This document shows positions 53,497-61,717 of a DNA stretch of 64,000 bases, in pieces. Position 1 is the stretch's first letter. Each line of letters begins with the position of its first letter. The notes beneath the pieces are model-generated. The model ran no database searches and was not told where the DNA came from. It saw only the letters and a program-made list of their open reading frames with translations. Both the position numbers and the translations under genes were made by a program. Origin of the DNA: Kocuria carniphila (GTDB lineage: Bacteria > Actinomycetota > Actinomycetes > Actinomycetales > Micrococcaceae); NCBI RefSeq assembly GCF_004136555.1, contig NZ_NOIT01000007.1, forward strand, positions 101,314 to 165,313. The letters run 5' to 3'.

Positions 53497-54335
53497 GGTG
53501 TCCTCGCCTCCTCGACATCGGTGTGTTTGGTGTTGTCGGGAAGGTGCGCACCGGTGAACCAGCGGCCCACCGTGGAGGGATGCACGTCCAACTCGCGGGC
53601 GATCTTCTTGTTCGACCACCCCTGCCCCCGCAGCTCCGCTGCACGGGCACGCCGACCAATCGGGACCGTTCCGGAGCCGACCGTCAGCTCAGGAGTGCCC
53701 ACCGCAGGTGCCTGCATCGTGCCGGGTGCTGTGAGTGATTTGCTCTCATTCGGGGTCGGCGGCGCGGCAACCTCGGCACCGGCTGAGGCCGCCGCTGCTG
53801 GCTCCGGCGCCGGTATCCCGACGGTTCCGGACTTCTCGACGACCAGGGATTCGATCGTGGATGCGGGCTCCTCGGCTGACATCGCTTCGTTGGTGGACAC
53901 CCGCTCCTCGGTGAAGGGTTGCGGGCGGGTGAGGATGACGGTCAGATGGGTGATCGCCAGCAGCACCACCGGCGGCACCGCAGCCACCGCGGCAGCCAGG
54001 ACTCCGGGCACGTCGGCATCGGCGCCGACGACGGCGTGAAGCGCGTTGGCGGTCACCGACACGGCGGCGCCGCCGATCAACAGCGTCCACGGATACCACG
54101 CCGTCTCGTGCCCGGCCAGGGCCACGACGGCGACGGTGGCCACGACGATAATGCCGTCGACGATCAGTGGCCACGCCCACGCCTGCGAGCCGCCGACCCC
54201 CGAGCGCGCGGCAAGGTCGGCCAACGCGGTGAACGACAACCAGAACGCGCCAGCGGCGATGAACACCGTCCCGGCCACCGCGGTCACCACCGCCCAGCGC
54301 CGGCTCCTCTGCCCGGACGCGGGGAGGGCACTCAT
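53493..54335 (-). CDS. DUF2637 membrane domain fused to a C-terminal HTH
   Basis: A 280-aa protein. The N-terminal 130 residues hold four membrane segments (VVTAVAGTVFIAAGAFWLSF, LIVDGIIVVATVAVVALAG and two more) of the DUF2637 type common in actinobacterial plasmids and ICEs. A Pro/Ala/Glu-rich linker follows. The last 60 residues contain a clear HTH: RARAAELRGQGWSNKKIA then RELDVHPSTVGRWF. The HTH sits on the cytosolic side, so this could couple membrane state to DNA binding, or tether ICE DNA at the membrane. Confidence 0.72.
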   Translation of the reverse strand: MSALPASGQRSRRWAVVTAVAGTVFIAAGAFWLSFTALADLAARSGVGGSQAWAWPLIVDGIIVVATVAVVALAGHETAWYPWTLLIGGAAVSVTANALHAVVGADADVPGVLAAAVAAVPPVVLLAITHLTVILTRPQPFTEERVSTNEAMSAEEPASTIESLVVEKSGTVGIPAPEPAAAASAGAEVAAPPTPNESKSLTAPGTMQAPAVGTPELTVGSGTVPIGRRARAAELRGQGWSNKKIARELDVHPSTVGRWFTGAHLPDNTKHTDVEEARTP

Positions 54336-55276
54336 GACAGCCCCCGCACCGGAGCCGACGACGCTTCGGACGCGTCCCGACCGAACCAGGCGGCCGCCTC
54401 CGGTGCGCCATCCCGCACCGGCGACGACAACAAGCGCGACTCGGGTTGGGCGGTGCGGTAGGCCGAGCGGACGGTCACGTTGATCTCCCGCTCACCCAGC
54501 CCGGCTTGGGATGCCGCTGCCGAGAGGACGTCGAGCGCCTCCGGGGCCGGGACACCGTTCTCAGCGAGCCGGCAGGCAGCCCAGAACAGGCCGCGATTCC
54601 GTTCACCCTCGCCGCGGGCGGCGACCCATGCCGCCAATCGTGACACGTCCGCGGACCGCTCAACACCCTGGCCTGACGTGCGCGGGGGTGTGGGGCGGGG
54701 GTCGAGGAAGTCCCTCAGCCGGTCTGAGTCGAGGCCCGACACCGGCCCGGTGCTGATCCGCCGCACCCGGTAACCGGCCGCTTGCTCGCCTGTGGATACC
54801 GTCGAGGGCGGGACGATGATGTAGCCGCCGTCACCGCGAAAGTCGATCCCCGCGCGCGCGGCCTGCCAGGACCGCTGTCCCTGCTCCGTGGTGGCCGGGT
54901 AGTAGGCGTGCATCCCGCCTGACGGCGTTGTGTTGAGGAGCTGCCAGCCGGTGACGAGCCCGGCACGGTGAGCGCGCTCGAACGCCAGGTAGCCGTCGAC
55001 AGGGCCGTGGACATCGACATCCACGACCACAATTCCCGAAGCGGCACCGGTGGGAACGGCGAGGTTCGCCTCCGGGTGTGTCCGCCACCATGCCTGCACC
55101 TGGCGGGGGTTGGTGGTGGCATCGTGGAAGCCACGCGGGGTGAGCGGGCGCTTGCCGCCGGGCAGGCACGGGAACACCGGCACCCCCGCAGCGGCCAGGT
55201 CCCGCGCCACGGCCCAGACCGGCCGCTGCTCGGTCATCCTCGCCAGGACGCTCACGGCGGCGTCGGGGGAGGCCAT
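54332..55276 (-). CDS. Bifunctional DNA primase/polymerase (Prim-Pol)
   Basis: Archaeo-eukaryotic-primase-like replication protein, 314 aa. The Prim-Pol signature is seen in PVFPCLPGGKRPL, the metal-binding Asp pair VVVDVDVHGPVDG and the nucleotide-binding TTPSGGMHAYYP. A C-terminal helical region (GERNRGLFWAACRLAENG) matches the usual follow-on domain. It is probably the ICE replication initiator primase. The ATG at 55276 overlaps the ArdC stop (TGATG); an adjacent GTG at 55279 is the alternative start. Confidence 0.85.
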   Translation of the reverse strand: MASPDAAVSVLARMTEQRPVWAVARDLAAAGVPVFPCLPGGKRPLTPRGFHDATTNPRQVQAWWRTHPEANLAVPTGAASGIVVVDVDVHGPVDGYLAFERAHRAGLVTGWQLLNTTPSGGMHAYYPATTEQGQRSWQAARAGIDFRGDGGYIIVPPSTVSTGEQAAGYRVRRISTGPVSGLDSDRLRDFLDPRPTPPRTSGQGVERSADVSRLAAWVAARGEGERNRGLFWAACRLAENGVPAPEALDVLSAAASQAGLGEREINVTVRSAYRTAQPESRLLSSPVRDGAPEAAAWFGRDASEASSAPVRGLS

Positions 55277-56370
55277 CACAACCCCTGCCGCTGGATCGCT
55301 GGCGTGGCCGATGCCATCTGCGCCTCGGGTTCCGGGAACGGCTCGACCCGCCGCGGCTCGCGTGCCGCGTGTCCGTGTTGCGGGGTGTCGCGGTCCAGGC
55401 CGGGCGGGGTGCCATTGGCGACCTGGACCGTGTCGAGCTGATCGAGGATTGCCAGGGCAGTCTTGCGGACCCGCTCACCGGTTGCCTTGACAATCTCGAC
55501 GGGCTCTTTGCCATCGACCCGTGCCGCCCAGGTCGACACGTAGGGGATCGTGTACCCGGAGGTGTCCATACCATGGGCGGCCCCGATCATCAGCGCCGCC
55601 GACTCGGCCTCCACCTCCCCGATCCCACGATGCTGGCGCGCGTCCTCCTGATCGGGACCATGCAGCAGGACATGGCCCAGTTCGTGGGCGAGCGTCTTGA
55701 CCTGCGCGGCCGGGTCCATGTTCTCCCGGACCGCGACCGTCTTCGCCGTGTAGTCCGTTACGCCGTTGGCGCCGTGGATCATCCCCTCGTGCGGCACCCA
55801 CAGCACGGTGAACCCGCGCTCCTCAACCAGCCCGGCCAGGCCATCCCACAACCCGACCGGTGCTTCGCCTTCCAGCAGCTTCGGCGCGGGCGGTTCCGGG
55901 ATCGGGTCACCGGCAGTCTGGGAGGCGTCCCACACGTAGGCGGGCTTGGCGGTGATCATCTTCGAGCGCACGACCTCACCGGGGCGGGGCTTTTCGCCCT
56001 TGCCGAGCCGCCTCCACGACTCCGGATCAGACGGTGTGGCGGTGGCGAAGCGGCCGGTGACCGGGGCGAGGATCATGTACCCCGACTGGCCCTTCTCCAC
56101 CTGTCGGCCGAGGCCCTGCCACTGCCGGTAGCCCGCGACATACGACGGCATCGGATCGGGTACCCGGCCCGCCTCGTAGGCGCCAGCGTGCTGTGCCCAG
56201 ATCAACAGGGTGTTCGAGAACGATCGCGCCCTAAACCGTGCCGCAAACGCGAGCGCCCGCCGCCAATCCTCGCCGGAGACGAGCTGTTCGACCGCAGAGG
56301 TGAGCCGCTCGTGCAGCTCGTCGAGCTTCGCCTCCCGCTGTTCCCGGGTGCTCTCCCGTGTCGTGGCCAT
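55276..56370 (-). CDS. ArdC-like antirestriction / ImmA-IrrE-type metallopeptidase protein
   Basis: A 364-aa protein: an ArdC-like ssDNA-binding N-terminal domain (SFSNTLLIWAQHAGAYEAGRV and YRQWQGLGRQVEKGQSGY), then a zinc metallopeptidase domain with HELGHVLLHG (ligands and catalytic Glu). In conjugative elements ArdC-family proteins protect incoming single-stranded DNA from restriction. It is the last gene of the transfer block and should be among the first expressed on entry. About 205 bp of non-coding DNA follows towards the AraC gene, including one hydrophobic remnant (PLFLTATALGLLSLAV) with no start codon. Confidence 0.85.
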   Translation of the reverse strand: MATTRESTREQREAKLDELHERLTSAVEQLVSGEDWRRALAFAARFRARSFSNTLLIWAQHAGAYEAGRVPDPMPSYVAGYRQWQGLGRQVEKGQSGYMILAPVTGRFATATPSDPESWRRLGKGEKPRPGEVVRSKMITAKPAYVWDASQTAGDPIPEPPAPKLLEGEAPVGLWDGLAGLVEERGFTVLWVPHEGMIHGANGVTDYTAKTVAVRENMDPAAQVKTLAHELGHVLLHGPDQEDARQHRGIGEVEAESAALMIGAAHGMDTSGYTIPYVSTWAARVDGKEPVEIVKATGERVRKTALAILDQLDTVQVANGTPPGLDRDTPQHGHAAREPRRVEPFPEPEAQMASATPAIQRQGL

Positions 56371-56575
56371 CGCCGATGTCTCCTCCCGCTACCCTGAGTA
56401 CCGGGCCGGAAGTGGGCTCGGTGACCATCAGGTACGCCGGGAACACCAGCGGGTCGAGACGGCCAGCGACAGCAAGCCCAGTGCCGTGGCCGTCAGGAAC
56501 AGCGGCGTGCCTGACGTACCCTCCGGGATAACAGTCAGCGCCCGGCCGCGGACGCTGCAGGTCTCATTGACGTCC

Positions 56576-57556
56576 CTATGGACGACACGGTTGTCCGTTT
56601 CCCGGCCAACCCGTGCCCGTCACGTGCATGGTCCGGTAGCGGCGCGGGGTCAGGCCGGTGCACTCGACGAACGCCTCGCTGGCCCGGCTGCGGCTACGCC
56701 ACCCCACCTGGTGTGCCGCCTCGCTGACACTCACGTTGGTCTCACGCAGCAGGCGCGCCATCTCCGCCACCCGCAGCATCTTCAGATAGGCCAGCGGTGT
56801 CTTGCCGTACGTGTCGGCGAAGACCCGGACCAGCTGCTTCGGAGACAGATGCACCATGCCAGCCAGACTGGGTAGGGTCCAGGACTCGGCGATTGCTCCG
56901 TGCAGTGCCTCCCGGGCCTGCATCGCTTCGTTCCGCATCGGAGCAAACCGCCGATCCCGCGGCAGAGTGGGCCGAGTGCGGGCCCGTTGGGTCGGAGACA
57001 GCCGCACCTGGGATACGCGGACGAACGGGGCGACCACGTCGATAATCGCGAACCACAACGCCTGCATCCGGTAGAAGTGCGCTCCGAACCCGCCATCGAT
57101 ACTCAGCACCACGAGTTCATCCAGCCAGGGCATCAGCATCCCGGTCCGGTCCTCGCCCAGCCGCAGCGCCTGAGCCGGTTCCGTGTAGATCGTCTCCACC
57201 AGTCCCTGGGCATCGAGCCGGTCCTGGAGCAGACCGGCATGCTGCCAGAACACCTGGTCCACCAGGTAGTCGGTGTCCAGGTAGACCGTGGTGACGGTGA
57301 TGTGGCCCTCCGGTTCGCTGCCACACAAGACATTCGCGCTCAGGACCACCACATCGCCCGCGCCGACGGGCTTCTGCCCGAACTCACTGAACAGGATCGC
57401 CGAACCCGATCGGACCACGATCACCTTCACGCAGTCATAGGCCACCGGGCCCACCGGGGAATGCACGGTCCGGGTCCGAGCAAGGATCGGAGAAAACCGG
57501 CGACGACTGGCACCCCCAGGGGGTGCGGCGTTGCTCTCGGCCGCGGGCGATCCCAT
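56576..57556 (-). CDS. AraC-family transcriptional regulator
   Basis: A 326-aa regulator. The N-terminal half is a cupin-like or effector domain (VKVIVVRSGSAILFSEFGQ, GAGDVVVLSANVLCG). The C-terminal AraC HTH domain has WTLPSLAGMVHLSPKQLVRVF and AHQVGWRSRSRASEAFVECTGLTPRRYR (the second part of the tandem HTH). It points to the same strand as the MDR oxidoreductase gene beyond a 152-bp gap and may regulate it or the cupin gene. The gap contains a 40-codon open stretch on the plus strand (RARDEVRALVSDDADRAMM), probably a gene remnant. Confidence 0.83.
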   Translation of the reverse strand: MGSPAAESNAAPPGGASRRRFSPILARTRTVHSPVGPVAYDCVKVIVVRSGSAILFSEFGQKPVGAGDVVVLSANVLCGSEPEGHITVTTVYLDTDYLVDQVFWQHAGLLQDRLDAQGLVETIYTEPAQALRLGEDRTGMLMPWLDELVVLSIDGGFGAHFYRMQALWFAIIDVVAPFVRVSQVRLSPTQRARTRPTLPRDRRFAPMRNEAMQAREALHGAIAESWTLPSLAGMVHLSPKQLVRVFADTYGKTPLAYLKMLRVAEMARLLRETNVSVSEAAHQVGWRSRSRASEAFVECTGLTPRRYRTMHVTGTGWPGNGQPCRP

Positions 57557-57708
57557 CAGCCGCCCTCCCCTCCAGTGCGGCTGACATCATCACGTGCCAG
57601 GGACGAGGTTCGCGCCCTCGTCAGCGACGACGCAGATCGGGCCATGATGGACGCGTTGCGTAAGGGCATCCGCAGTACGCAACTCGCCCCCACGCCCGGC
57701 ATGGCTGA

Positions 57709-58617
57709 TCAGCCTTCGGGAACCACGACGACCTTGCCGCCGGCGTGCCCGGTCTCCACGGCTGCGATCGCCTGACCTGCGTCATTGAGGTCGTACTGGG
57801 TGTCCGCATGGGGGTCGACCAGCCCGTACTGGATCACCTCGGTGATCTTCCCCATGGCCTCAGTCGTACGTGCCAAGCCCCGGCCGCCCAGTTCGACCGC
57901 GGCGTCCGGATCGGCCGCGGAGATAATCCGCCCCGGATCGGCCACCAGATCGGCGACGGCACGCAGCGCGTCACCGCCGACGAGATCGACGATCAGGTCG
58001 ACGCTGGAAGCGACTTCTCGCACGCGATCGGCCACGCCCGAACCGGATCCGATGAAGGCCGCACCGGTGGACTCGACCAGTTCCCGCTTGGCCACGTCGG
58101 CCACGCCGAGGACCGTGAACTCGTGTACCCGGCCGATCTGCGCGGCCATCAGCCCCACCCCGCCGCCGGCGCCCAACAAGAGCAGGGTCTGGCCTGGTTC
58201 CAGTTCGATTTGGTGGGTGGCGTCATAGGCGGTGGCTGCGGCCACCGGAATGGTGGCGGCGTCGATGAAGGAGATCTCCTCGGGCTTGGCCACAGTGGTG
58301 GAGGCGCTCAAGAGCGTGTGCTCGGCCAGTCCGCCCTGCCCGGGCGCCACCAGGCCGAGCACCTCATCGCCCACCGCGAAGCCTTCGGTCCCGCCGCCCA
58401 CCGCGATGACCACGCCGGCGGCTTCACGGCCCATCGGCGCCGGCAACGACCAGGCACGACCCAGCCGGCCCTCGCGCATCTTCCAGTCGGCCGGATTCAC
58501 ACCGGCGGCCCGGACCTCGATGGCCAGTTCCCCGGGTCCAGGCTCCGGAATAGGCCGGTCGATCAGCTGCTGGGTTTCGGGTCCGCCGTAGTCGGTGAAG
58601 ACGTAGACCTTGGACAT
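57709..58617 (-). CDS. Zinc-free MDR-family NADP-dependent oxidoreductase (quinone-reductase-like)
   Basis: A 302-aa medium-chain reductase. Motifs: GVNPADWKMREGRLG, PMGREAAGVVIAVGGG, the cofactor loop LLLGAGGGVGLMAAQIG and ending GHAGGKVVVVPEG. The structural-zinc cysteines are absent, as in the quinone oxidoreductase subgroup, which reduces quinones or enones with NADPH. AAGGAG lies about 10 bases before the ATG. It lies between the AraC regulator and the cupin gene. Substrate unknown. Confidence 0.85.
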   Translation of the reverse strand: MSKVYVFTDYGGPETQQLIDRPIPEPGPGELAIEVRAAGVNPADWKMREGRLGRAWSLPAPMGREAAGVVIAVGGGTEGFAVGDEVLGLVAPGQGGLAEHTLLSASTTVAKPEEISFIDAATIPVAAATAYDATHQIELEPGQTLLLLGAGGGVGLMAAQIGRVHEFTVLGVADVAKRELVESTGAAFIGSGSGVADRVREVASSVDLIVDLVGGDALRAVADLVADPGRIISAADPDAAVELGGRGLARTTEAMGKITEVIQYGLVDPHADTQYDLNDAGQAIAAVETGHAGGKVVVVPEG

Positions 58618-58681
58618 GAATGCGATCTCCTTCTGATCTGAGTGGTGTGTCTTAGTGCTCTAGATAACGTGACGATGGGGG

Positions 58682-59107
58682 TCAGAGCCGAGGGGGTTCG
58701 TCCTCACCGGCGGCTTCGGCGGCGTCGGCTTCCTCCCGGGTCGCGAAGGCGGCGCCGGCAGCATGCTCCGGTGGGCTGTAGATGGTGTAGAGCACCAGCG
58801 GCTCGTCGCCGGTGTTGCGGAAGTTGTGCCGGGCTCCGGCCGGTACCGCGCATTGGTCACCGGCATCGATGGGGTGGGTGTGGCCGTTGAGATCGGCTTC
58901 GCCGGTGCCGGAGACGAAGGTCAGGATCTGGTCGGTGTGCTCGTGGACCTCGTCGCCGATCTGGCCGCCGGGCGGGATGGTCATCACCACGATCTGGGCG
59001 TGTTCACCGGTCCACAGCACTTTCCGGAAGTCGGGGTTGTCCCGGGCCACGTCCGCGATGGTGAAATGCTCGACGTTGTCTCCCAGGGTGAAGTTCTTTC
59101 CGTTCAT
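58682..59107 (-). CDS. Cupin-domain protein
   Basis: A 141-aa small cupin. The first cupin motif with metal ligands is GDEVHEHTDQILTFVSG (two His and a polar residue), the second is PAGARHNFRNTG. The C-terminal tail is Glu/Ala-rich (REEADAAEAAGEDE). Such proteins may bind metal and act as isomerases or sensors; the target is unknown. GGAGGAGAG precedes the ATG. It lies 64 bp upstream of the MDR gene on the same strand. Confidence 0.8.
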   Translation of the reverse strand: MNGKNFTLGDNVEHFTIADVARDNPDFRKVLWTGEHAQIVVMTIPPGGQIGDEVHEHTDQILTFVSGTGEADLNGHTHPIDAGDQCAVPAGARHNFRNTGDEPLVLYTIYSPPEHAAGAAFATREEADAAEAAGEDEPPRL

Positions 59108-59233
59108 GATTGCTCTCCTCCAGTTGCGTTTTTCGTTTTCGGTGTTCGGGTCGTTGTTGTGAATTTGTCGGTGTGTCCCGCGCCGGGAGCGGTAGCGGCT
59201 GGGTACCTGTTTGCCGCTTACGCGGATTCGATG

Positions 59234-61234
59234 TCAGGCGTTGACCTGTTGCGCCGCTGTTCCGGTGGTCCTCTCGCTCTTCGGCATCGTGGTGGAGCCG
59301 CGGGCGTTGCGCAGTAGTCGCATCGCGTTGGCGATGACCACCAGTACGGAGGCTTCGTGGACGAGCATGCCGATCGACATGGTCACTCCGCCGGCGAAGA
59401 CGCCGGCCAGCAGCAGCACCACGGTGATCAGGGCGATCGCGATGTTCTGCCGCATGACGGACACGGTCCGCTTGGCCAATCCGATAGCTTCCGGCAGCTT
59501 GAGCAGGTTGTCGCCCATCAGGGCGATGTCCGCGGTCTCCACGGCTACGGCCGAGCCGGCCGCCCCCATCGCCACGCCGATGTTCGCGGTGGCCAGGGCC
59601 GGGGCGTCGTTGACGCCGTCGCCGACCATGGCGATCGTGTGGCCCTCTTGCTGCAGCTGCGCGACCACGTCCAGCTTGTCCTCGGGAAGCAGGGAGGCGT
59701 GGATCTCGTCGATCCCGGTGGCTTTCCCGATGGCCTCGGCCACCAGCCGGGTGTCACCGGTGAGCATGACCACCTTCTCCACGCCGGCCCGGTGCAGGCG
59801 GGCGACCATCTCGGGTGCATCCTGTCGGACCTGATCGGCGACGGCGACGACGCCGATCACCTTGTCATCGACCGCCACGATCATCGGCGTCTTGCCCTCG
59901 GCGGCCAGCGATTCCGCCGCCTGGGCGGCGCTGCCGTCATCGACAACGCCGTACTGGAGTAGTAGCGGCGGGTTACCGATCAGCACCCGCCGACCGTCGA
60001 CATCGGACACGATGCCCTTGCCGGGGACCGGGGTGACCGTGCCGGGGATGCCGTGCGGGCTTACTCCCTCGGCCTGGGCGGTGTCCAGGATGGGACGGGC
60101 CAGCGGGTGTTCGGAGCCGGCCTCAGCGGCGGCAGCCCAGCGCAGCACCTCGCTGCGCTCCAACGCCGAGTCCAGGACGACGACGTCGGTCAGCTGCGGG
60201 CGTCCCTCGGTCAGGGTGCCGGTCTTGTCCACGGCAACCGCGGAGATCTTCGCCGAGGTCTCCAGGAATTCGCCGCCCTTGATCAGGATGCCGTTGCGGG
60301 CGGCGCGGCCGATGCCGGCCACGATCGCGACCGGGATGGAGATCACCAGGGCGCCGGGACAGCCGATGACCAGCAGAGTCAGGGCCAGCACCACGTCGCC
60401 GGAGATCAGTCCGGCCGCCAGGGCCAGCACCATCACCGCTGGGGTGTACCAGCCGGAGAAGCGATCGATGAACGCCTGGGTGCGGGCCTTGGCGTCCTGG
60501 GCCTCCTCGACCCGGTGAATGATCCGGGCCAGGGTGGTATCGGCACCGATGCCGGTGGCCAGCACCTGCAGGAACCCACCGCGGGAGACGGTGCCGGCGA
60601 AGACCTGGCCGCCTTTGACCTTCTCCACCGGGATCGACTCGCCGGTGATCGAGGCCTCATCGATGGCGCCGGTGCCCGAGACGACTTGACCGTCGACGGG
60701 GACCTTCGCGCCGTTCTTGACCAGCACGATCTCGCCCATTCTCACCTGCCCGGCAGGGACCTCCTGTTGCTCACCCTCGCGCACGATGATCGCGGAATCC
60801 GGGGCGACAGCGACCAGTTCGGCCAGTGCCGAGCGCGTCTTGTTCAAGGTGGCAGCTTCCAGGGCGTGGCCGATGGCGAACAGGAACGTCACCGCCGCGG
60901 CCTCCCAGAAGTTGCCGATGATGACCGCGCCGATCGCCGCAACCGACACCAGCAGGTCGATGCCGATGACCTTGGCGGTCAGCGCGCGAACCGCCTTGAG
61001 TACGATCCCGTAGCCGGCGACGGCGGCCGCGGCGATCATGAAGACATCCCCGAGGGTGAAGGCCGCGCTGGCATGCGCGGCGTGGGCGCCGGCGTCCAGC
61101 CACCACTGCGGGCTGACGGCGAGGTTGGCGACACCCCCGCCCAGCCACTGGAGGGCGAACGAGATGATGATGAGCACGCCGGACACGACGGGAACGGACC
61201 AGTTCCCATAGACCCATTTCTGGAGCCTGTTCAC
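59234..61234 (-). CDS. Heavy-metal-translocating P1B-type ATPase without HMA domain, CPG motif
   Basis: A 666-aa metal pump of the inner membrane. It has A-domain TGES, phosphorylation motif DKTGTLT, the HP motif GSEHPLARP, the hinge GDGVNDAPAL and about eight membrane segments. The metal-binding sixth helix reads VIGCPGALVIS (CPG codons 60353-60361), in place of the usual CPC, CPH or SPC. There is no N-terminal metal-binding domain; the adjacent HMA gene supplies one in trans. GTG start at 61234. The motif blocks firm prediction of the metal; zinc, cadmium, lead or iron are possible. Confidence 0.9.
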   Translation of the reverse strand: MNRLQKWVYGNWSVPVVSGVLIIISFALQWLGGGVANLAVSPQWWLDAGAHAAHASAAFTLGDVFMIAAAAVAGYGIVLKAVRALTAKVIGIDLLVSVAAIGAVIIGNFWEAAAVTFLFAIGHALEAATLNKTRSALAELVAVAPDSAIIVREGEQQEVPAGQVRMGEIVLVKNGAKVPVDGQVVSGTGAIDEASITGESIPVEKVKGGQVFAGTVSRGGFLQVLATGIGADTTLARIIHRVEEAQDAKARTQAFIDRFSGWYTPAVMVLALAAGLISGDVVLALTLLVIGCPGALVISIPVAIVAGIGRAARNGILIKGGEFLETSAKISAVAVDKTGTLTEGRPQLTDVVVLDSALERSEVLRWAAAAEAGSEHPLARPILDTAQAEGVSPHGIPGTVTPVPGKGIVSDVDGRRVLIGNPPLLLQYGVVDDGSAAQAAESLAAEGKTPMIVAVDDKVIGVVAVADQVRQDAPEMVARLHRAGVEKVVMLTGDTRLVAEAIGKATGIDEIHASLLPEDKLDVVAQLQQEGHTIAMVGDGVNDAPALATANIGVAMGAAGSAVAVETADIALMGDNLLKLPEAIGLAKRTVSVMRQNIAIALITVVLLLAGVFAGGVTMSIGMLVHEASVLVVIANAMRLLRNARGSTTMPKSERTTGTAAQQVNA

Positions 61235-61296
61235 TTTCGGGTACGACCTTTCTGCGTCTTGAGCCGGCGTACCGGCAGGATGAAGGGGGAAATGTG

Positions 61297-61318
61297 AGCG
61301 GGCCCTGTGGGGCCCGCT
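61297..61318 (-). terminator. Attenuator-like hairpin between HMA and ATPase genes
   Basis: AGCGGGCCC and GGGCCCGCT (61297-61305, 61310-61318) pair perfectly around TGTG, in the 88-bp gap between the small HMA gene and the ATPase gene. It would reduce read-through or protect the upstream message, so the chaperone could be made in excess over the pump. Confidence 0.65.
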
Positions 61319-61322
61319 GGCG

Positions 61323-61556
61323 TTAGAAGGCCGCGGGCGTGGCCTTGTAGCCGGCCTTCACGACGGCGGCAACAAGGTCATCCACCGAAACGCGCTCGGC
61401 GTCGTGGTCGATCTCGATGCGGGCGGAGGCGAAGTGGACCTTCACGTTCTCGACACCCTTGAGGCGGCCGACCTGCTTCTCGATCTTGGCCACGCAGGAG
61501 GGGCAGGAAAAACCTTCCGCGCGGAGGATGGTGTGGGTTGTGGTCGCGGTGGTCAT
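61323..61556 (-). CDS. Stand-alone HMA-domain metallochaperone
   Basis: A 77-aa copper-chaperone-like protein with the metal-binding GFSCPSCVAKIEKQV (Cys18 and Cys21) and the ferredoxin-like HMA fold. It should carry metal to the ATPase encoded 88 bp downstream, which lacks such a domain. GGAAGGA lies 7 bases before the ATG. An FNR-like box lies about 70 bp upstream, with a TACGGT -10 between. Identity is clear; metal specificity is not. Confidence 0.9.
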   Translation of the reverse strand: MTTATTTHTILRAEGFSCPSCVAKIEKQVGRLKGVENVKVHFASARIEIDHDAERVSVDDLVAAVVKAGYKATPAAF

Positions 61557-61625
61557 TGTGGAATCCTTCCGTCTTGGTGTTTCTTACTGACACCTTCACC
61601 GTAGGTTCGCCGTGCCGCGAACTCC

Positions 61626-61639
61626 TTGACATAGATCAA
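61626..61639 (-). promoter_or_regulatory. FNR-type operator and -10 element upstream of the HMA-ATPase operon
   Basis: TTGAC-ATAG-ATCAA matches the FNR consensus TTGAT-N4-ATCAA in 9 of 10 positions. On the minus strand a TACGGT hexamer (61603-61598) lies 30 bp downstream of its centre, so a transcript starting near 61591 would have the box centred at about -41.5, the class II activator position. The divergent Crp/Fnr gene starts 78 bp to the right. Confidence 0.78.
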
Positions 61640-61717
61640 GTTCGCGGGGCTCCTCCCCGAGCGCCGCTGGCCCGTCCGTTACGGTCGCGTCGGGTCGGCG
61701 TGGGATAAAGTGTTGTC

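Larger units (their letters stand above)
36876..56370. mobile_element. Integrative and conjugative element (left end at tRNA-Ala; right end not found)
   Basis: The recombinase gene abuts the tRNA, and about 20 genes of replication and conjugation type run almost without gaps on the minus strand: SSB, coupling protein, VirB4-like and SCO6880-like ATPase-associated proteins, VirB6-like protein, peptidoglycan hydrolase, ParB-like protein, primase-polymerase and ArdC. The right boundary given is the last gene of clear ICE type. I found no second copy of the tRNA 3' end up to base 64000, so the element may extend past the window with the accessory genes as cargo. Key functions appear broken (recombinase nucleophile, coupling protein). 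Confidence 0.85.

Noticed and set aside
56371..56575. Minus-strand hydrophobic peptide (PLFLTATALGLLSLAV)
   Set aside because: The frame has no usable start codon and is closed by a stop upstream; probably debris of a small membrane gene.
57557..57708. Short plus-strand coding remnant (RARDEVRALVSDDADRAMM)
   Set aside because: No start codon with a ribosome site and no terminus of its own; treated as a remnant in the gap, not a gene.
56900..57775. Plus-strand open frame opposite the AraC gene
   Set aside because: Antisense shadow; the AraC frame has clear HTH motifs.
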